In this document: positions 7,728 to 17,916 of the stretch, in pieces
How the letters are laid out: each line of letters begins with the position of its first letter
Numbering within the stretch: position 1 is the first letter of the stretch
Origin: a virus
Virus record (IMG/VR): IMGVR_UViG_3300027906_000134
Coordinates: 1-25,980 of that record
Direction: 5' to 3' (one strand)
DNA length: 25,980 nucleotides
The notes under the pieces: model-generated
What the model was told of the DNA's origin: nothing
Seen by the model: the letters and a program-made list of their open reading frames with translations, nothing else
The model's database searches: none
Program-made: the position numbers and the translations under genes

Positions 7728-8465
7728 TTATCTTATAGAGACAAAAGTATTAGATTCCAAACCACTTAATGCAGTAGTGTCCCATGCAATTTTAGCTACA
7801 TCTGATATGCTTACATCCCATGTATATACTATATTACTATATTGAGAAGCAACTGTAGCAGAACTTCTAGCATAAGTGAAACCTTCCTGTCCACCAGACA
7901 CATCAGTTCCTCCTGAGCTACCTGTAAGGTCCATCTTCAAATAAAGATTATCCCAGTCTGAATCTCCAGTCCCTGCGTTACTACCTGCAAAACATAATGC
8001 AACCTTTGTACTGCCTATAGGGCCAAAATATCCTATAAAAGTAATATTTTTATTTGACTCGAATCCTGAATCAAGTCCGCTTACAGCTAAACCACTAGAT
8101 GTATAACTTGAGCTTCCATCATATGCTGTGCCTAATTGAGTCGAACTACCGTTATTAGTAGCCCCTTGAACCCCAGAAGAAGTTCCCCATCCTGACGCTG
8201 AATGGTTTACTGCACTTTTACCTGAACCTACTTGCCAAGTAGTAGCTCCAGCTTTAAAAGCAAAAGTTGACCTTGCATCTGCATATTGTTTAGTAGCGGT
8301 GTCACTTGTTGTAGCACTTGTGTTAGCACTACCATTTATTCTAGTAAATCTATCTGAGATATAATCACCATTTATAGGTACAGCATCTCCACCACCATTA
8401 CTATTAAGGTCTTCCATGACATCTCTAATGCCGTCAGCCGAAGGACTTTGACTTAAAGTTGTCAT
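7728..8465 (-). CDS. Ser/Gly/Thr-rich fibre-associated protein, unknown
   Basis: A 245-aa protein rich in Ser, Gly, Thr and Ala with beta-type patterning and almost no lysine. The N-terminal 50 residues (MTTLSQSPSADGIRDVMEDL onward) are polar. A middle part recalls phage fibre linkers (SATTSDTATKQYADARSTFA), and the C-terminal half looks like a beta-sandwich with alternating hydrophobics. Its ATG overlaps the stop of the upstream gene by four bases (ATGA), so the pair is translationally coupled. It sits between the collagen-like fibre pair and the modifying enzyme, so it is probably an accessory fibre or tip protein. I recognise no catalytic or binding motif. Confidence 0.8.
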   Translation of the reverse strand: MTTLSQSPSADGIRDVMEDLNSNGGGDAVPINGDYISDRFTRINGSANTSATTSDTATKQYADARSTFAFKAGATTWQVGSGKSAVNHSASGWGTSSGVQGATNNGSSTQLGTAYDGSSSYTSSGLAVSGLDSGFESNKNITFIGYFGPIGSTKVALCFAGSNAGTGDSDWDNLYLKMDLTGSSGGTDVSGGQEGFTYARSSATVASQYSNIVYTWDVSISDVAKIAWDTTALSGLESNTFVSIR

Positions 8466-9058
8466 TTGAAGTTATATGTTAATTTTTTCATTGTTGTTCC
8501 TGTTGAGTCTGTATGATTTGTTACAGCTACACTACTAGCGTCTATAATATATTGTCCTGTCTCGCTATAAGATGCTGACTTTTCTAAGATTTTAAGAAGT
8601 TCTCCATCAGGAGTACAATATGAATGTAGTTTATTAGCACCTAAGCTTTTATAAAAATCATATTTAACATTGTTAGCTTCATTCATAAATAAATAAGCTT
8701 TACTTCCTGTTGATTGGTCTCCCCTTGCTATACCAAAAACATCATTATATGAAGTATCAGTAGAATCATAATGACCTAAAGATATATAAACTAAATAATT
8801 ATTTTGAAATAATCCAATACAATAATGGTCATAATCTTCACCTTCAGCATTCTTTACTGTGCAAGGAGTAGCATAACTCATAACTCTATCTTGCCAATGA
8901 TTTAGTTTTTGTTCGTCAGTCAAACCTTCTACAGGATAATCATAATTAGAATCTGTATCAAACCCGGCTTTAGATGAGTCATATAAACTCTTAAAAGTTC
9001 CATCAACTATAAAGTTTTTAACTTCATTTTCTGTTAAACTCTTAGCTAACCAAGACAT
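8462..9058 (-). CDS. Fibre-linked protein of unknown function
   Basis: A 198-aa soluble protein starting MSWLAKSLTENEVKNFIVDG, one base after the fibre gene stop. It has alternating strands and helices. The part at about 100 to 165 (a GLFQNNYLVYISLGH strand pair, then FYKSLGANKLHSYC) loosely recalls GNAT-type acetyltransferase folds. I see no convincing acetyl-CoA loop, so this is only a thought. Position directly after the fibre fits a fibre assembly chaperone or a tip protein. It contains four Cys, unusual for its neighbours. The stop overlaps the next start (ATGA). Confidence 0.8.
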   Translation of the reverse strand: MSWLAKSLTENEVKNFIVDGTFKSLYDSSKAGFDTDSNYDYPVEGLTDEQKLNHWQDRVMSYATPCTVKNAEGEDYDHYCIGLFQNNYLVYISLGHYDSTDTSYNDVFGIARGDQSTGSKAYLFMNEANNVKYDFYKSLGANKLHSYCTPDGELLKILEKSASYSETGQYIIDASSVAVTNHTDSTGTTMKKLTYNFK

Positions 9059-9059
9059 A

Positions 9060-12000
9060 TTATTCCTCTAACTTTTCTACTCTTTCTAATAGCTCCTCAT
9101 ATCCTTCCATGTCTTCTAAACATTTAGGAGGATGCGAATTTTCAGCCAATTCTTTTATAGCTTCAACTAATAGAGGTACTAACTTCTCATACCAGACTGT
9201 TAGATAATTATCATCAATCGGAGCTTCTGTAACTACCTCTGGTAGAACAGCTTGAACTTCTTGAGCATTAAGACCAACTTGTCTTTCATCATTATCATAT
9301 CCTAACTCTTTAGCTACTTCATTTTCTCGGAAGTAGTAACCGCCTAATTGTAATACTTTTTCTAAAGCATTCTCAATAGGTCCTTCAAAGTCTTTTAATC
9401 TTTCATCTGAGTAATAAGCAGTAATGTTATTAGTTGCTCTAATTTCACCTGCTGTTCCTGATGCACCTGTATTAACACCTAAACTATTTAGTTGTGTATT
9501 TGAACTTGTTGAGATTCCTGGGCCTGTAGGTCCTGTAGGTCCTGTTGGTCCAGTAGGTCCACTTGGGCCTGTAGGTCCTGTTCCACCATTACTACCGTTA
9601 CTTCCTGCTGGGCCTGTAGGTCCTGTAGGTCCTGTACCACCAGTTGAACCAGTAGGTCCTGTTGAACCACCTGCACCTTTTTGTCCTTTCGAGCCTGCTG
9701 AACCGCCGGGTCCAGTAGGTCCTGTTGAACCAGTTGAACCAGTAGAGCCTGTAGGTCCTGCAGGTCCTGTAGGTCCTGTTCCACCATTACTACCTGCTGC
9801 ACCTTTTTGTCCTTTAGAACCAGCTGAGCCTCCTGGGCCTGTTGGGCCTGTTGGACCAGTTCCGCCTCCTGGGCCTGTAGGTCCTGTTGGACCTCCTGCT
9901 CCTACTTCACCCTTCTGTCCTTTAGAACCAGTTGAGCCTCCTGGGCCTGTAGGTCCTGTTGAACCAGTAGAGCCTCCTGCACCAACTTCACCCTTCTGTC
10001 CTTTAGAACCATTCGAACCACTAGGTCCTGTAGGTCCTGTAGGTCCTGTTGAACCAGTAGAGCCTCCAGCTCCTACCTCACCTTTCTGTCCCTTAGAGCC
10101 TGCGGAACCAGTTGAGCCTCCTGGGCCTGTAGGTCCTGTTGGGCCTGTAGGTCCTGCTGAACCAGTTGAGCCTCCAGCTCCTACTTCACCTTTCTGTCCT
10201 TTCGAGCCTGTGGAACCAGTTGAGCCTCCTGGGCCTGTAGGTCCTGTAGGTCCTGTTGGGCCTGTAGGTCCTGTACCACCTGTGGAGCCTGTTGCTCCTG
10301 TAGGTCCTTGAATAGAACCACCACTCACCCAAGATGAACCATTCCATATATGTAAACTATCATCGGCTTGTACTATATAAGCATCACCTTTTGTATTTCC
10401 ACTACTAGGAAGATTTGGTGTATTTGCTACACTTCCTTCCATAGTAATACCAGTTCCTGTTGTTCCTGTAGGACCTGTTGGGCCTGTAGGACCTGTTCCT
10501 CCAGTTGAACCGCTAGGGCCTGTTGCACCCACTTCACCTTTTTGACCTTTCGAGCCTGCTGAACCAGTTGAGCCTCCGGGTCCTGTTGGACCTGTTGGAC
10601 CTGTAGGTCCTGTGCCACCAGTTGAACCGTTAGGGCCTGTTGCACCCACTTCACCTTTTTGACCTTTCGAGCCTGCACTTCCACCGGGTCCTGTAGGTCC
10701 TGTTGAACCAGTAGAACCACCTGCTCCTACTTCACCTTTCTGTCCCTTAGAGCCTGCACTTCCACCGGGTCCTGTAGGTCCTGAAGGTCCTGTTGAACCT
10801 CCTGCTCCTACTTCACCTTTCTGTCCCTTAGAGCCTGCTGAACCACCGGGTCCTGTTGGACCAGTTGAGCCTCCGGGTCCTGTAGGTCCTGTAGGTCCTG
10901 TTGAACCTCCTGCTCCTACTTCACCCTTTTGTCCTTTAGTACCATCTGAAGCAGCACCATCTGTACCTGCTTCACCTTTTTGTCCTTTAGAACCAGTTGG
11001 GCCTGTTGGGCCTGTAGGTCCTGTAGAGCCAGTAGAACCACCCGCTCCTACTTCACCTTTTTGTCCTTTACTTCCATTACTTCCTGTTGGGCCTGTAGGT
11101 CCTGTAGGTCCTGTTGAACCTCCTGCACCTGTAGGTCCGCTTGGTCCTGTTGGACCTCCTGCTCCTGTATTACCTACTTCACCTTTCTGTCCTTTATTAC
11201 CTTGTAATGCTACATTTGCTATTGTACCTTTTTCCCATGCTCCTGCAGTTACATCATAGTATGGAATTAAGTCAGAACTAGCAGCATCTGTTGCAGTACT
11301 GAATGCTGTTAAAGCAGTTCCTACATTTGTAGCGTCTGTAACATCAGCACTTGCTTCTATTGCATTTAATTTACTATGGTCTGCGTCTGTGAATACATTT
11401 GAATCAGTAGCACTTTCTACTAATGTTCTTACTTCAGCAGCTGTTTGGTCTGCTGTAGCACTTGCTTCTATACCATCTAATTTAGTACCATCAGTAGCTA
11501 CATCTCTTCCATCTACTGTTCCTGATACTGTAATATTAGTTGCAGAAAGAGCAGCAGTTTGTAAATTACCCGCAGCTATTGTTAAATTACCTGTAGAACT
11601 TCCTGTTGCTGTTGTTGTACCTAAAATAAATCCATCAGCACTTTCATCCCAACCCATAAAGGCATTATCACCTGTTGAGCCTCTTTCTATAACAATACCT
11701 GAATCATTAGAATTAGAACTTACTCCATTGTTTAGTTCTAATAAGTTATCACTAACAGTTGTATTAGTAGAACTAACTGTAGAAGTAGCTCCATTAACTG
11801 TTAAGTCTCCTGATAAAGTTAAATTACCAAAAGATACATTACTTGATGTTCCTACTGCTTGTCCTATGCTTATTGCACCACTAGATATAGCTACACCTGT
11901 GCCTGCACTTATATGAGACCTTACTTCTGAAGCACTTGGTCCTGTATAAGTTATTACACCTGTTGAATTATTATATGCTAGAGAACCATCTCCGCCTGAA

Positions 12001-13583
12001 TCTGTAACTGATACCTTACCTCTAATAGTTGCATCAGTAATAGCTAAATCTACAGCTCCATCTCCTGCATCATCATAAGTAGCAGTTATATTAGTATGAG
12101 AACCGTTGGTTGCAAGTTGTCCACCTACTGTATCTTGTACTACTTCACTTAAATCTATATTACTTGTACCATCAAAAGAAACACCATGTATTGTTCTTGC
12201 AGTTTCTAATGCTGTAGCTGTGGCTGCATTACCTGTAGTATCTTGGTTTAATGTACCAACTACTAAATCTATTGTGCCATCGGAATCTTGATATGTTGCT
12301 GTAATACCTGTTTCAGTATTGCTAGATACCATAGCTCCTACTGTATCTTGTACTACTTCTGTTAAATCTATATTTGCACTACCATCAAAACTTACACCAT
12401 GAATAGTTCTAGCTGTTTCAAGAGCAGTTGCTGTGGCCGCATTACCTGTTGTATCTTGGTTAAGTGTGCCTACTGTTAAATCTACAGTACCATCAGCATC
12501 TTGATAAGTTACTGTAATTCCTGACTCAGTATTAGAACTAAACATAGCTCCAACAATATCTTGTATTTCTTCGTCTGTCTGGTCTGCAGTAGCATTAGCT
12601 TCTATACCATCTAGTTTTGCATGGTCAGCAGTTGTAAAGTTTTCATCTGTTTGAGAAGCTACAACAAAATCTAATGTACCATCTCCATCTTCATAAGTTA
12701 CTGTAATGCCTGTTTCAGTATTACTAGCTATCATGGCTCCAACTGTGTCTTGCACAACTTCACTTAAATCTATATTCGCTGTGCCATCAAAACTTACGCC
12801 ATGAATAGTTCTAGCAGTCTCTAAAGCTGTCGCAGTAGCAGCATTTCCTGTAGTATCTTGATTAAGTGTTCCTACTGTAAAGTCTAGTGTATTGTCTGAA
12901 TCATCATAGGCAACAGTTATACCTGACTCAGTATTGCTTGATACCATAGCTCCTACAGTATCACTAATTGTTTCTGCTAATGTAACACCACCAATAGTAA
13001 TTGCATCGGCTTCTAATGTTCCATCAATATAAGCATTTCTCCATTGTTGCGTAGAACTACCTAAGTCATAAGTATCATCATCATCTGGAATCATATGTGA
13101 ATCTATATCAGCTCCAAAAGAAACTGTATCAGTAGCAGCATCACCAAATGTAAGATTGCCTGAAATCGTAGCGTTACCAGTAACAGTTAAGTTTCCTCCT
13201 ACAGCTACATTTCCTGTTGTAGTAACTGAGTCTATGTAAGCATTTTTCCAATATAATGAAGAGGTACCTAAATCCACATCACTATCTGTAACAGGAGCTA
13301 ATACTCCGTCTGCAAAATATGCTTGCTGAACTGAACTAGAAGATACTTCTATCCAAAATTCTATATGGTCATTTGAAGTATCTATTAAAACTTTATTTAA
13401 AGGAGTAACAACTCCTGCATCTCCAATAACACCAATTACAGGTCCTTCAGCAGCTGTGCCGTCATGCTTATGTCCTGTTTGATTATGGAAAGAATTTACA
13501 ATCTGGTTATATTCATTATTAAATATAGCAGCTGTAATAGTATCTCCATCTGAAAATGTGCTTTGCCTGGTATATCCTGCCAT
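9060..13583 (-). CDS. Collagen-like tail fibre with C-terminal S74 self-chaperone domain
   Basis: A 1507-aa protein. Residues 1 to about 60 form a virion-attachment-type start including [11 protein letters not shown]. Repeated beta modules follow to about 500, sharing [20 protein letters not shown] and [13 protein letters not shown]-type segments. A mixed linker then precedes a Gly-X-Y region at about 795 to 1356, interrupted once at about 1046 to 1092 by a small globular insert containing [20 protein letters not shown]. Triplets are mainly GPT, GST, GPG and GSK-GQK. Lysine occurs only in 14 KGQKG motifs, always in Y, and proline never sits in Y. The C-terminus carries SDERLK (Ser 1392) and then [15 protein letters not shown], hallmarks of the Peptidase S74 intramolecular chaperone, which trimerises fibres and cleaves itself before that Ser. 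It is the host-recognition fibre and the likely substrate of the enzyme at 5820..7676. Confidence 0.93.
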   Translation of the reverse strand: MAGYTRQSTFSDGDTITAAIFNNEYNQIVNSFHNQTGHKHDGTAAEGPVIGVIGDAGVVTPLNKVLIDTSNDHIEFWIEVSSSSVQQAYFADGVLAPVTDSDVDLGTSSLYWKNAYIDSVTTTGNVAVGGNLTVTGNATISGNLTFGDAATDTVSFGADIDSHMIPDDDDTYDLGSSTQQWRNAYIDGTLEADAITIGGVTLAETISDTVGAMVSSNTESGITVAYDDSDNTLDFTVGTLNQDTTGNAATATALETARTIHGVSFDGTANIDLSEVVQDTVGAMIASNTETGITVTYEDGDGTLDFVVASQTDENFTTADHAKLDGIEANATADQTDEEIQDIVGAMFSSNTESGITVTYQDADGTVDLTVGTLNQDTTGNAATATALETARTIHGVSFDGSANIDLTEVVQDTVGAMVSSNTETGITATYQDSDGTIDLVVGTLNQDTTGNAATATALETARTIHGVSFDGTSNIDLSEVVQDTVGGQLATNGSHTNITATYDDAGDGAVDLAITDATIRGKVSVTDSGGDGSLAYNNSTGVITYTGPSASEVRSHISAGTGVAISSGAISIGQAVGTSSNVSFGNLTLSGDLTVNGATSTVSSTNTTVSDNLLELNNGVSSNSNDSGIVIERGSTGDNAFMGWDESADGFILGTTTATGSSTGNLTIAAGNLQTAALSATNITVSGTVDGRDVATDGTKLDGIEASATADQTAAEVRTLVESATDSNVFTDADHSKLNAIEASADVTDATNVGTALTAFSTATDAASSDLIPYYDVTAGAWEKGTIANVALQGNKGQKGEVGNTGAGGPTGPSGPTGAGGSTGPTGPTGPTGSNGSKGQKGEVGAGGSTGSTGPTGPTGPTGSKGQKGEAGTDGAASDGTKGQKGEVGAGGSTGPTGPTGPGGSTGPTGPGGSAGSKGQKGEVGAGGSTGPSGPTGPGGSAGSKGQKGEVGAGGSTGSTGPTGPGGSAGSKGQKGEVGATGPNGSTGGTGPTGPTGPTGPGGSTGSAGSKGQKGEVGATGPSGSTGGTGPTGPTGPTGTTGTGITMEGSVANTPNLPSSGNTKGDAYIVQADDSLHIWNGSSWVSGGSIQGPTGATGSTGGTGPTGPTGPTGPTGPGGSTGSTGSKGQKGEVGAGGSTGSAGPTGPTGPTGPGGSTGSAGSKGQKGEVGAGGSTGSTGPTGPTGPSGSNGSKGQKGEVGAGGSTGSTGPTGPGGSTGSKGQKGEVGAGGPTGPTGPGGGTGPTGPTGPGGSAGSKGQKGAAGSNGGTGPTGPAGPTGSTGSTGSTGPTGPGGSAGSKGQKGAGGSTGPTGSTGGTGPTGPTGPAGSNGSNGGTGPTGPSGPTGPTGPTGPTGPGISTSSNTQLNSLGVNTGASGTAGEIRATNNITAYYSDERLKDFEGPIENALEKVLQLGGYYFRENEVAKELGYDNDERQVGLNAQEVQAVLPEVVTEAPIDDNYLTVWYEKLVPLLVEAIKELAENSHPPKCLEDMEGYEELLERVEKLEE
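9516..11201 (-). repeat. Gly-X-Y coding repeat tract of the fibre
   Basis: The tract is built from nine-base units such as the GPT-encoding block (seen on the plus strand as ggtcctgta) and from 14 longer blocks encoding KGQKG, lying from about 9677 to 11195. Eight motifs precede and six follow the non-collagen insert coded at about 10308-10448. Near-identical copies should make the tract prone to slippage and recombination, giving fibres of different length. One small break in the triplet register (GAASDGTK, coded at about 10940-10955) is visible. Confidence 0.9.
12085..12980 (-). repeat. Tandem beta-module repeats in the fibre shaft
   Basis: Five diverged copies of a module of about 65 to 70 residues are visible. 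Each begins with a form of DTVGAM(V/I/F)SSNTE(S/T)GIT and most end with [20 protein letters not shown] followed by [10 protein letters not shown]. The second copy replaces the end with an [15 protein letters not shown] segment that recurs further down the protein. At DNA level the block coding ARTIHGVSF recurs near 12171, 12380 and 12781. Such modules are common in phage fibre shafts. Confidence 0.8.
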
Positions 13584-13585
13584 CT

Positions 13586-15205
13586 TTATCTCCTACCTGA
13601 TGGTATGTAATCTATAAAAAATCCATTAACTGTATATGGAGTTCTTACATCATCACTTCTTATTTTAAAAAAATTACTATGTCCACTTCCTTGTAACTGC
13701 TGTCTAACTAAAGGTTTTTCAGAAGCTCCAAAAACTCCTGCTCCAAATTTAGCTTCTCCCAATAACGAAGGGGGTGGTATTCTATCTAATGTATAATCCT
13801 CTGGTTGAGGATGGTTAGGGTCATCATAATTATATCTAACCCTTAAAACTGGTTGTACTTCTCCTTCAGGACCAAAAGAAATCTTTATAAAATGTAAAGT
13901 CTTTAGTGTTCCTAAATCTCCATAGTCTATATCAGGAGTTTGATATTCTGCTACAACATTAGCTCCATTAAAACTATTCCCAGTATCATGTAAAAAAACT
14001 TGTCCTGCAAAATCTCCATGATAATATTTTTCTAAACCTAAACTATCAAACCCTGCTGTAATAGCAGGAGCTTGTATGCCTAAAGTTTCTGACCATTGAA
14101 ATCCTGCTGTAGGATTAGATGTTGAGCCTGGTCTTAAAGTTCCTATTATTCCTCTTGAAGTAGCTGTCGTATCTCCTTCTAAGGCATAGAATAATCTATA
14201 CTGAGACCTATCTCCTATAACAACACTACTGATTGTAAAAGTATTTATCTTCTCAGCTATCTTTTGTATAAGAGGCTGAATCTGTTTACTAATACTACTT
14301 AATTCAATATCGCCAATTCTTGATGTACCAGCAACTGTTCTAAAACCATCAGGTGCTAAGAATATCAAATCACCTGCTATCTCCTGAATACTTTGGCCAT
14401 CTAAACAACCAACATTGTCCGTAACTGGAACAATAGCTATATTACTTGAATCATTTATATTAATAAGTTTATGAATACTGTTTTTACAAAATATAAATAA
14501 TTCATTACGGAAACTCTTTAATCCTATTACAGCATCTTCTAAAGCTATATTACCTGCGGTACCTGCACTAAAGTTTGTAATATCATTAACACCACTATAA
14601 TAAATTACATTCTTATTACTAGCATCTCCTGATACAACATAATGCTTATCATGGATAGTTCCGACAGTAGGAGATATAGTTCCTGATACAGTAACTTCTT
14701 TAGCATAAAAAGTACGAGTGTTTAAATCACCTGTACCAGTCATCTTAAAATAAAAAGGTTTATTAGCTCCGTCAGTTATTAAAACTTCACCGTAATCACT
14801 TGTACCTTCATATATATCAAAATGAGTTTGGCCTTGCGATGTTCTAGCATCTACACTTCTACTTCCAAATGTAGAATAATTATCTCCACTTGAAGATACA
14901 CTTGCTTTATTTATTTGTAACCAACTTGTTCCGTCTTGACTAAAATAGATTCCAGTTCCTGAACAAGCTATTACTCCATCTGCATAAACTATTAATCCTA
15001 ATATAGCATTAGTACTATTAGGATTAACAGCGTCATCTCCACCAAATCTTGTAAAACCACTTATACGCCTATATCCACCTTCAGTACCAACTTCAAAATT
15101 CTTTAACTTAGTAGCATATCCTGGAGTTCTTAATAATGCTAATGAGTTTGTAGATTTAATTAATCCACCATCACAAGCTACGGTAAACGGCTGAGATGCA
15201 GGCAT
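13586..15205 (-). CDS. Tail tube / nozzle-like protein
   Basis: A 539-aa protein that starts at ATG 15205, overlapping the TAA of the upstream gene by one base (TAATG). The N-terminus ([20 protein letters not shown], then [20 protein letters not shown]) is the type of start seen in large tail proteins of marine podoviruses. The chain is beta-rich, with propeller-like repeats of short strands, and has no membrane segment. In T7-like order the gene after the capsid and tail tube A genes is tail tube B (nozzle), the platform for the fibres. The same order here, with the fibre directly downstream, supports that role. It is shorter than T7 gp12 (about 790 aa), so homology is inferred from context rather than motif. 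Confidence 0.7.
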   Translation of the reverse strand: MPASQPFTVACDGGLIKSTNSLALLRTPGYATKLKNFEVGTEGGYRRISGFTRFGGDDAVNPNSTNAILGLIVYADGVIACSGTGIYFSQDGTSWLQINKASVSSSGDNYSTFGSRSVDARTSQGQTHFDIYEGTSDYGEVLITDGANKPFYFKMTGTGDLNTRTFYAKEVTVSGTISPTVGTIHDKHYVVSGDASNKNVIYYSGVNDITNFSAGTAGNIALEDAVIGLKSFRNELFIFCKNSIHKLININDSSNIAIVPVTDNVGCLDGQSIQEIAGDLIFLAPDGFRTVAGTSRIGDIELSSISKQIQPLIQKIAEKINTFTISSVVIGDRSQYRLFYALEGDTTATSRGIIGTLRPGSTSNPTAGFQWSETLGIQAPAITAGFDSLGLEKYYHGDFAGQVFLHDTGNSFNGANVVAEYQTPDIDYGDLGTLKTLHFIKISFGPEGEVQPVLRVRYNYDDPNHPQPEDYTLDRIPPPSLLGEAKFGAGVFGASEKPLVRQQLQGSGHSNFFKIRSDDVRTPYTVNGFFIDYIPSGRR

Positions 15206-15972
15206 TAGAAATAAGTCCTATCGTCTGTCATTGATTTTGGTTGAGGATTTATTAAATTAGATTTCATATGTCTCATATGCTTCTTATAATCCTCTAATGC
15301 AAAAGCGGCCTGTTGCGGACTTTCTTTAAACTGCCACACATAGTATCTTACTCTTGCTGTAATTGTATTTGTATATTGCTCAGGAAAGACTACAGTATCT
15401 CCGTGAGCTGATAATTTTGTAGGAGGATTAAAAGCATAAAAATGTACATTATATACTTTATCAGGTATAGGGCTTAATCCAAATTTTCTATTATCAGAAC
15501 TTCTAATGACTCTTACAGGTTCTCCATATACTTGGTCTGTAGCATCATCTTCATTCTCACTATCTCTATGATAGGTTTTCCATTCATCTAGTGTTGTAAA
15601 CTTTAAACTTTTAGAAACATAAGGAGCGGATTCTCCACTTACATTTATTGTTGTTAAATAAAAATCATCCCAATCTATTGAAGCATAGTCTGTAGTTATA
15701 CTTGAACTACCTGCTTTTAATAAATACCATCTAGTCCCGGCTACACTAGCTACTGTAACATTACCATAGAAAGGGTCTGTACTTCCACTAACTCCTGCTG
15801 AGAAAAAGGGTAGTTGTGGTTCTTCGTTAGCTATATCAAAAATGGCTTTGTTTACAGAATCTTTAACAAATTGTTGAAGACCTACTGCACTTGCAAAGTT
15901 AGCAGATGTAAGAGGTACTTCATTTAATTCTCTTAATGCTTCATTGGTTAATTGTAAATATGTTGTTGCCAT
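15205..15972 (-). CDS. Tail tube A / head-tail adaptor-like protein
   Basis: A 255-aa soluble protein. The N-terminal half (MATTYLQLTNEALRELNEVP, then FVKDSVNKAIFDIANEEP) looks like the helical start of T7 gp11-type adaptor proteins that bind under the portal. The C-terminal half has strands and then a helical end (QQAAFALEDYKKHMRHMKSN). It lies directly after the capsid terminator and before the nozzle-like gene, the usual place for tail tube A in T7-like phages. T7 gp11 is somewhat shorter (196 aa). The call rests on order plus general N-terminal resemblance. Confidence 0.68.
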   Translation of the reverse strand: MATTYLQLTNEALRELNEVPLTSANFASAVGLQQFVKDSVNKAIFDIANEEPQLPFFSAGVSGSTDPFYGNVTVASVAGTRWYLLKAGSSSITTDYASIDWDDFYLTTINVSGESAPYVSKSLKFTTLDEWKTYHRDSENEDDATDQVYGEPVRVIRSSDNRKFGLSPIPDKVYNVHFYAFNPPTKLSAHGDTVVFPEQYTNTITARVRYYVWQFKESPQQAAFALEDYKKHMRHMKSNLINPQPKSMTDDRTYF

Positions 15973-15983
15973 TTATATTTCCT

Positions 15984-16014
15984 AAAAAGTGGAGAGGTCC
16001 GTTAAGACCCCTCC
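15984..16014 (-). terminator. Rho-independent terminator after the capsid gene
   Basis: Read on the minus strand, GGAGGGGTC and GACCTCTCC pair over nine positions (one G-U) around the six-base loop TTAACG, followed by ACTTTTT. The stem begins 10 bases after the capsid stop codon. T7 has its main late terminator in the same place, after gene 10 and before gene 11. It probably keeps capsid mRNA in excess while partial read-through serves the tail genes. Confidence 0.8.
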
Positions 16015-16024
16015 GAGTTTGACA

Positions 16025-16999
16025 TTAGTCAATTACATAGAATGCACTACATAAAGCTTCATCTCTAAGTACTTTCGCACCGTAAACATGTAAGCCTCTT
16101 ACTATATCACCAAAAGATGATGGGTCTCTCAACACTTCAGTTGAAAGAATAGTATTAGCAGTAGCAGTTGAACTCATATGTCCAGCCATAACTTTACCAG
16201 TAGCATTAGATGTGCTAGCAATGTTATTAGACTTGTACATATCAAATCCTCTAAGTTTTCCACTTGAAACTAAACCGTTTCTTATAGAACCTTGGCCTGC
16301 ATTAAAGTCAACAGACATTAATTTAGAGCCTGATTTTCCTAATTCTTCATAGAATGTAGGAGGTGCTACAAACCATCTACCTTCTTCAGGTACATTTTGA
16401 GCATCCAATAATCTAGCCATTCTAGCCATAAGGTCTAAAGCGTCTACACCAGTTCCATCTGAACCAAGTAGGTCTACAGAATTAGTTGCGTGAGCCATAG
16501 TAGCGTCAGCAGTAGAACTGTCAGAACCAATGATATGGTCAGGTGCTGATGCAGAACAACCAGCAAACATAGTTGCTAAGATAGCAGCGTCATATGAATC
16601 TTTAAGAGCATATGCAGCTGAGCTTGAAGCAACTTCTTTAAAGTTGACATGTGACATATTTGTTTCAATATCATCTACGATGAATTTGAAAGCTTTAGCA
16701 CTATCAACAACCAAGTTTAATTCTTGGTCAGTTAGTTTAGTTGCAGTTGTGTCAGAACCTCTAGTATAATCTGATACTGAGATTACTGGTTCTTTGATAA
16801 TCTTTACTGAGTCTCCAAAAGCGGATATTTCACCAGCGTAGTCGGTGTTTGTAATAGCTTCAATAACACTCGCTTTTCTAAAGAAGTTTAAAACCTTTTT
16901 AGAGTAAACGGATGGTAAGAAATAACTATTAGTTTGTCCACTTACGGAGTTTGCAAAGTTAGCATTTGTATCGGTTGAGGGTTCAAAATATTGAGCCAT
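16025..16999 (-). CDS. Major capsid protein
   Basis: A 324-aa protein with features of HK97-fold capsid proteins of T7-like phages. It has an N-terminal arm (MAQYFEPSTDTNANFANSVS), a segment SYFLPSVYSKKVLNFFRKAS, then FGDSVKIIKEPVISVSDY, a spine-helix-like region (SSAAYALKDSYDAAILATMF), and a C-terminal part with WFVAPPTFYEEL and a final ALCSAFYVID strand. Length is close to T7 gp10A (345 aa). The ATG at 16999 has a strong Shine-Dalgarno (AAGGAG, eight bases upstream) in keeping with high expression. The gene lies between scaffold and tail tube genes and is followed by a strong terminator. Confidence 0.88.
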   Translation of the reverse strand: MAQYFEPSTDTNANFANSVSGQTNSYFLPSVYSKKVLNFFRKASVIEAITNTDYAGEISAFGDSVKIIKEPVISVSDYTRGSDTTATKLTDQELNLVVDSAKAFKFIVDDIETNMSHVNFKEVASSSAAYALKDSYDAAILATMFAGCSASAPDHIIGSDSSTADATMAHATNSVDLLGSDGTGVDALDLMARMARLLDAQNVPEEGRWFVAPPTFYEELGKSGSKLMSVDFNAGQGSIRNGLVSSGKLRGFDMYKSNNIASTSNATGKVMAGHMSSTATANTILSTEVLRDPSSFGDIVRGLHVYGAKVLRDEALCSAFYVID

Positions 17000-17025
17000 G
17001 ATACTTCTCCTTTGTTAATAATTAA

Positions 17026-17904
17026 TTAATTCGATATTGAGCCATTTTGCCAAGCTTCTGAGATTTCACTTTCGTATTTATCAAATTCGTCTAAGCTCAT
17101 GGCGTCTATCTCCCGTTTTGTCCAGACCTTCGGCTCTTTGGTTTCTACTGTTGTTGTCTTAGTAGATACAATATCTGCAGCATTAGTCTTAGACTTAGAA
17201 GTTGACTTGTCCTGTATTGGAAGTTCTAGTCCTATATCCTTTTTAAATAAATCTAAAGCACGGGAAGCTAAGTCAGCATCATCAGAATTATTATAAATCC
17301 ATTCTTGAATAGAATTATGTTGTTCTTTTGCCCAACTATGGAAATCTTCGCTGTTTCTAATTTCTTCGAAATCAGGATGTCTTTCCACTAATCTTTGTTC
17401 TGCATCAATTCTTCGTTTCTTTTGCTCTTTAATCTGCAAATCGCTAAGTTGTTCTTCTAATACTTTAGTTTTAGAATCACTTTGCTCATGAGCTACTGTT
17501 TCAATAACTTTATAAAAGTCAGGATATTCTTTAGCAAACTGTTGGAGTTCTTCAGGAGATTTAAGTTCTGGTAATGCGGGCATGGCCTGCTTTAATAACT
17601 CTTGTTTCTCTTTCTCGAAGTCTCTCCTCATCTGTTCCATCTGTCTTCTGCCGTCATCATGTCTCTTCTTCCAATCTGTTCTTTTATAAGGAGCATCTCC
17701 TTTTACAGTTTCCAGTTCTTCAGTATTAACACTTCCTTCAGCTTCAACTTCAGTTATATCATTACTCTTAAAAAGTTTATTTTTTTCAGAAGGCTCTTCA
17801 AAAAACATACTCTCTGATGAGACAAAGGGTTTATCTTCTCCTTTGTGCCAAGCTTTTTTTTGGTTATAAGGATTTGCTTGTTCCTCTTGGACTTGTTCAG
17901 TCAT
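17026..17904 (-). CDS. Capsid scaffolding protein
   Basis: A 292-aa protein, highly charged and helical, rich in Glu, Lys and Gln. Coiled-coil-like stretches occur at about 80-107 (HDDGRRQMEQMRRDFEKEKQ) and 140-172 (LEEQLSDLQIKEQKKRRIDA). The extreme C-terminus is acidic rather than the basic coat-binding end of some scaffolds. It sits immediately upstream of the major capsid gene, the standard place for scaffold, and has a clear AGGAG ribosome site. Scaffolds evolve fast, so the call relies on size, composition and position. Confidence 0.78.
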   Translation of the reverse strand: MTEQVQEEQANPYNQKKAWHKGEDKPFVSSESMFFEEPSEKNKLFKSNDITEVEAEGSVNTEELETVKGDAPYKRTDWKKRHDDGRRQMEQMRRDFEKEKQELLKQAMPALPELKSPEELQQFAKEYPDFYKVIETVAHEQSDSKTKVLEEQLSDLQIKEQKKRRIDAEQRLVERHPDFEEIRNSEDFHSWAKEQHNSIQEWIYNNSDDADLASRALDLFKKDIGLELPIQDKSTSKSKTNAADIVSTKTTTVETKEPKVWTKREIDAMSLDEFDKYESEISEAWQNGSISN

Positions 17905-17916
17905 CTTCTTCTCCTA

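Noticed and set aside
9424-10311. Rightward 295-aa frame rich in GPVGPVEP
   Set aside because: It is the antisense of the collagen repeats. Repetitive codons leave the opposite strand open and also Gly-Pro-like. No ribosome site, and it lies inside a clear gene.
9677-11195. Regularly spaced direct repeats resembling a CRISPR array
   Set aside because: The repeats encode KGQKG in frame within the fibre, and the spacers encode Gly-X-Y triplets.
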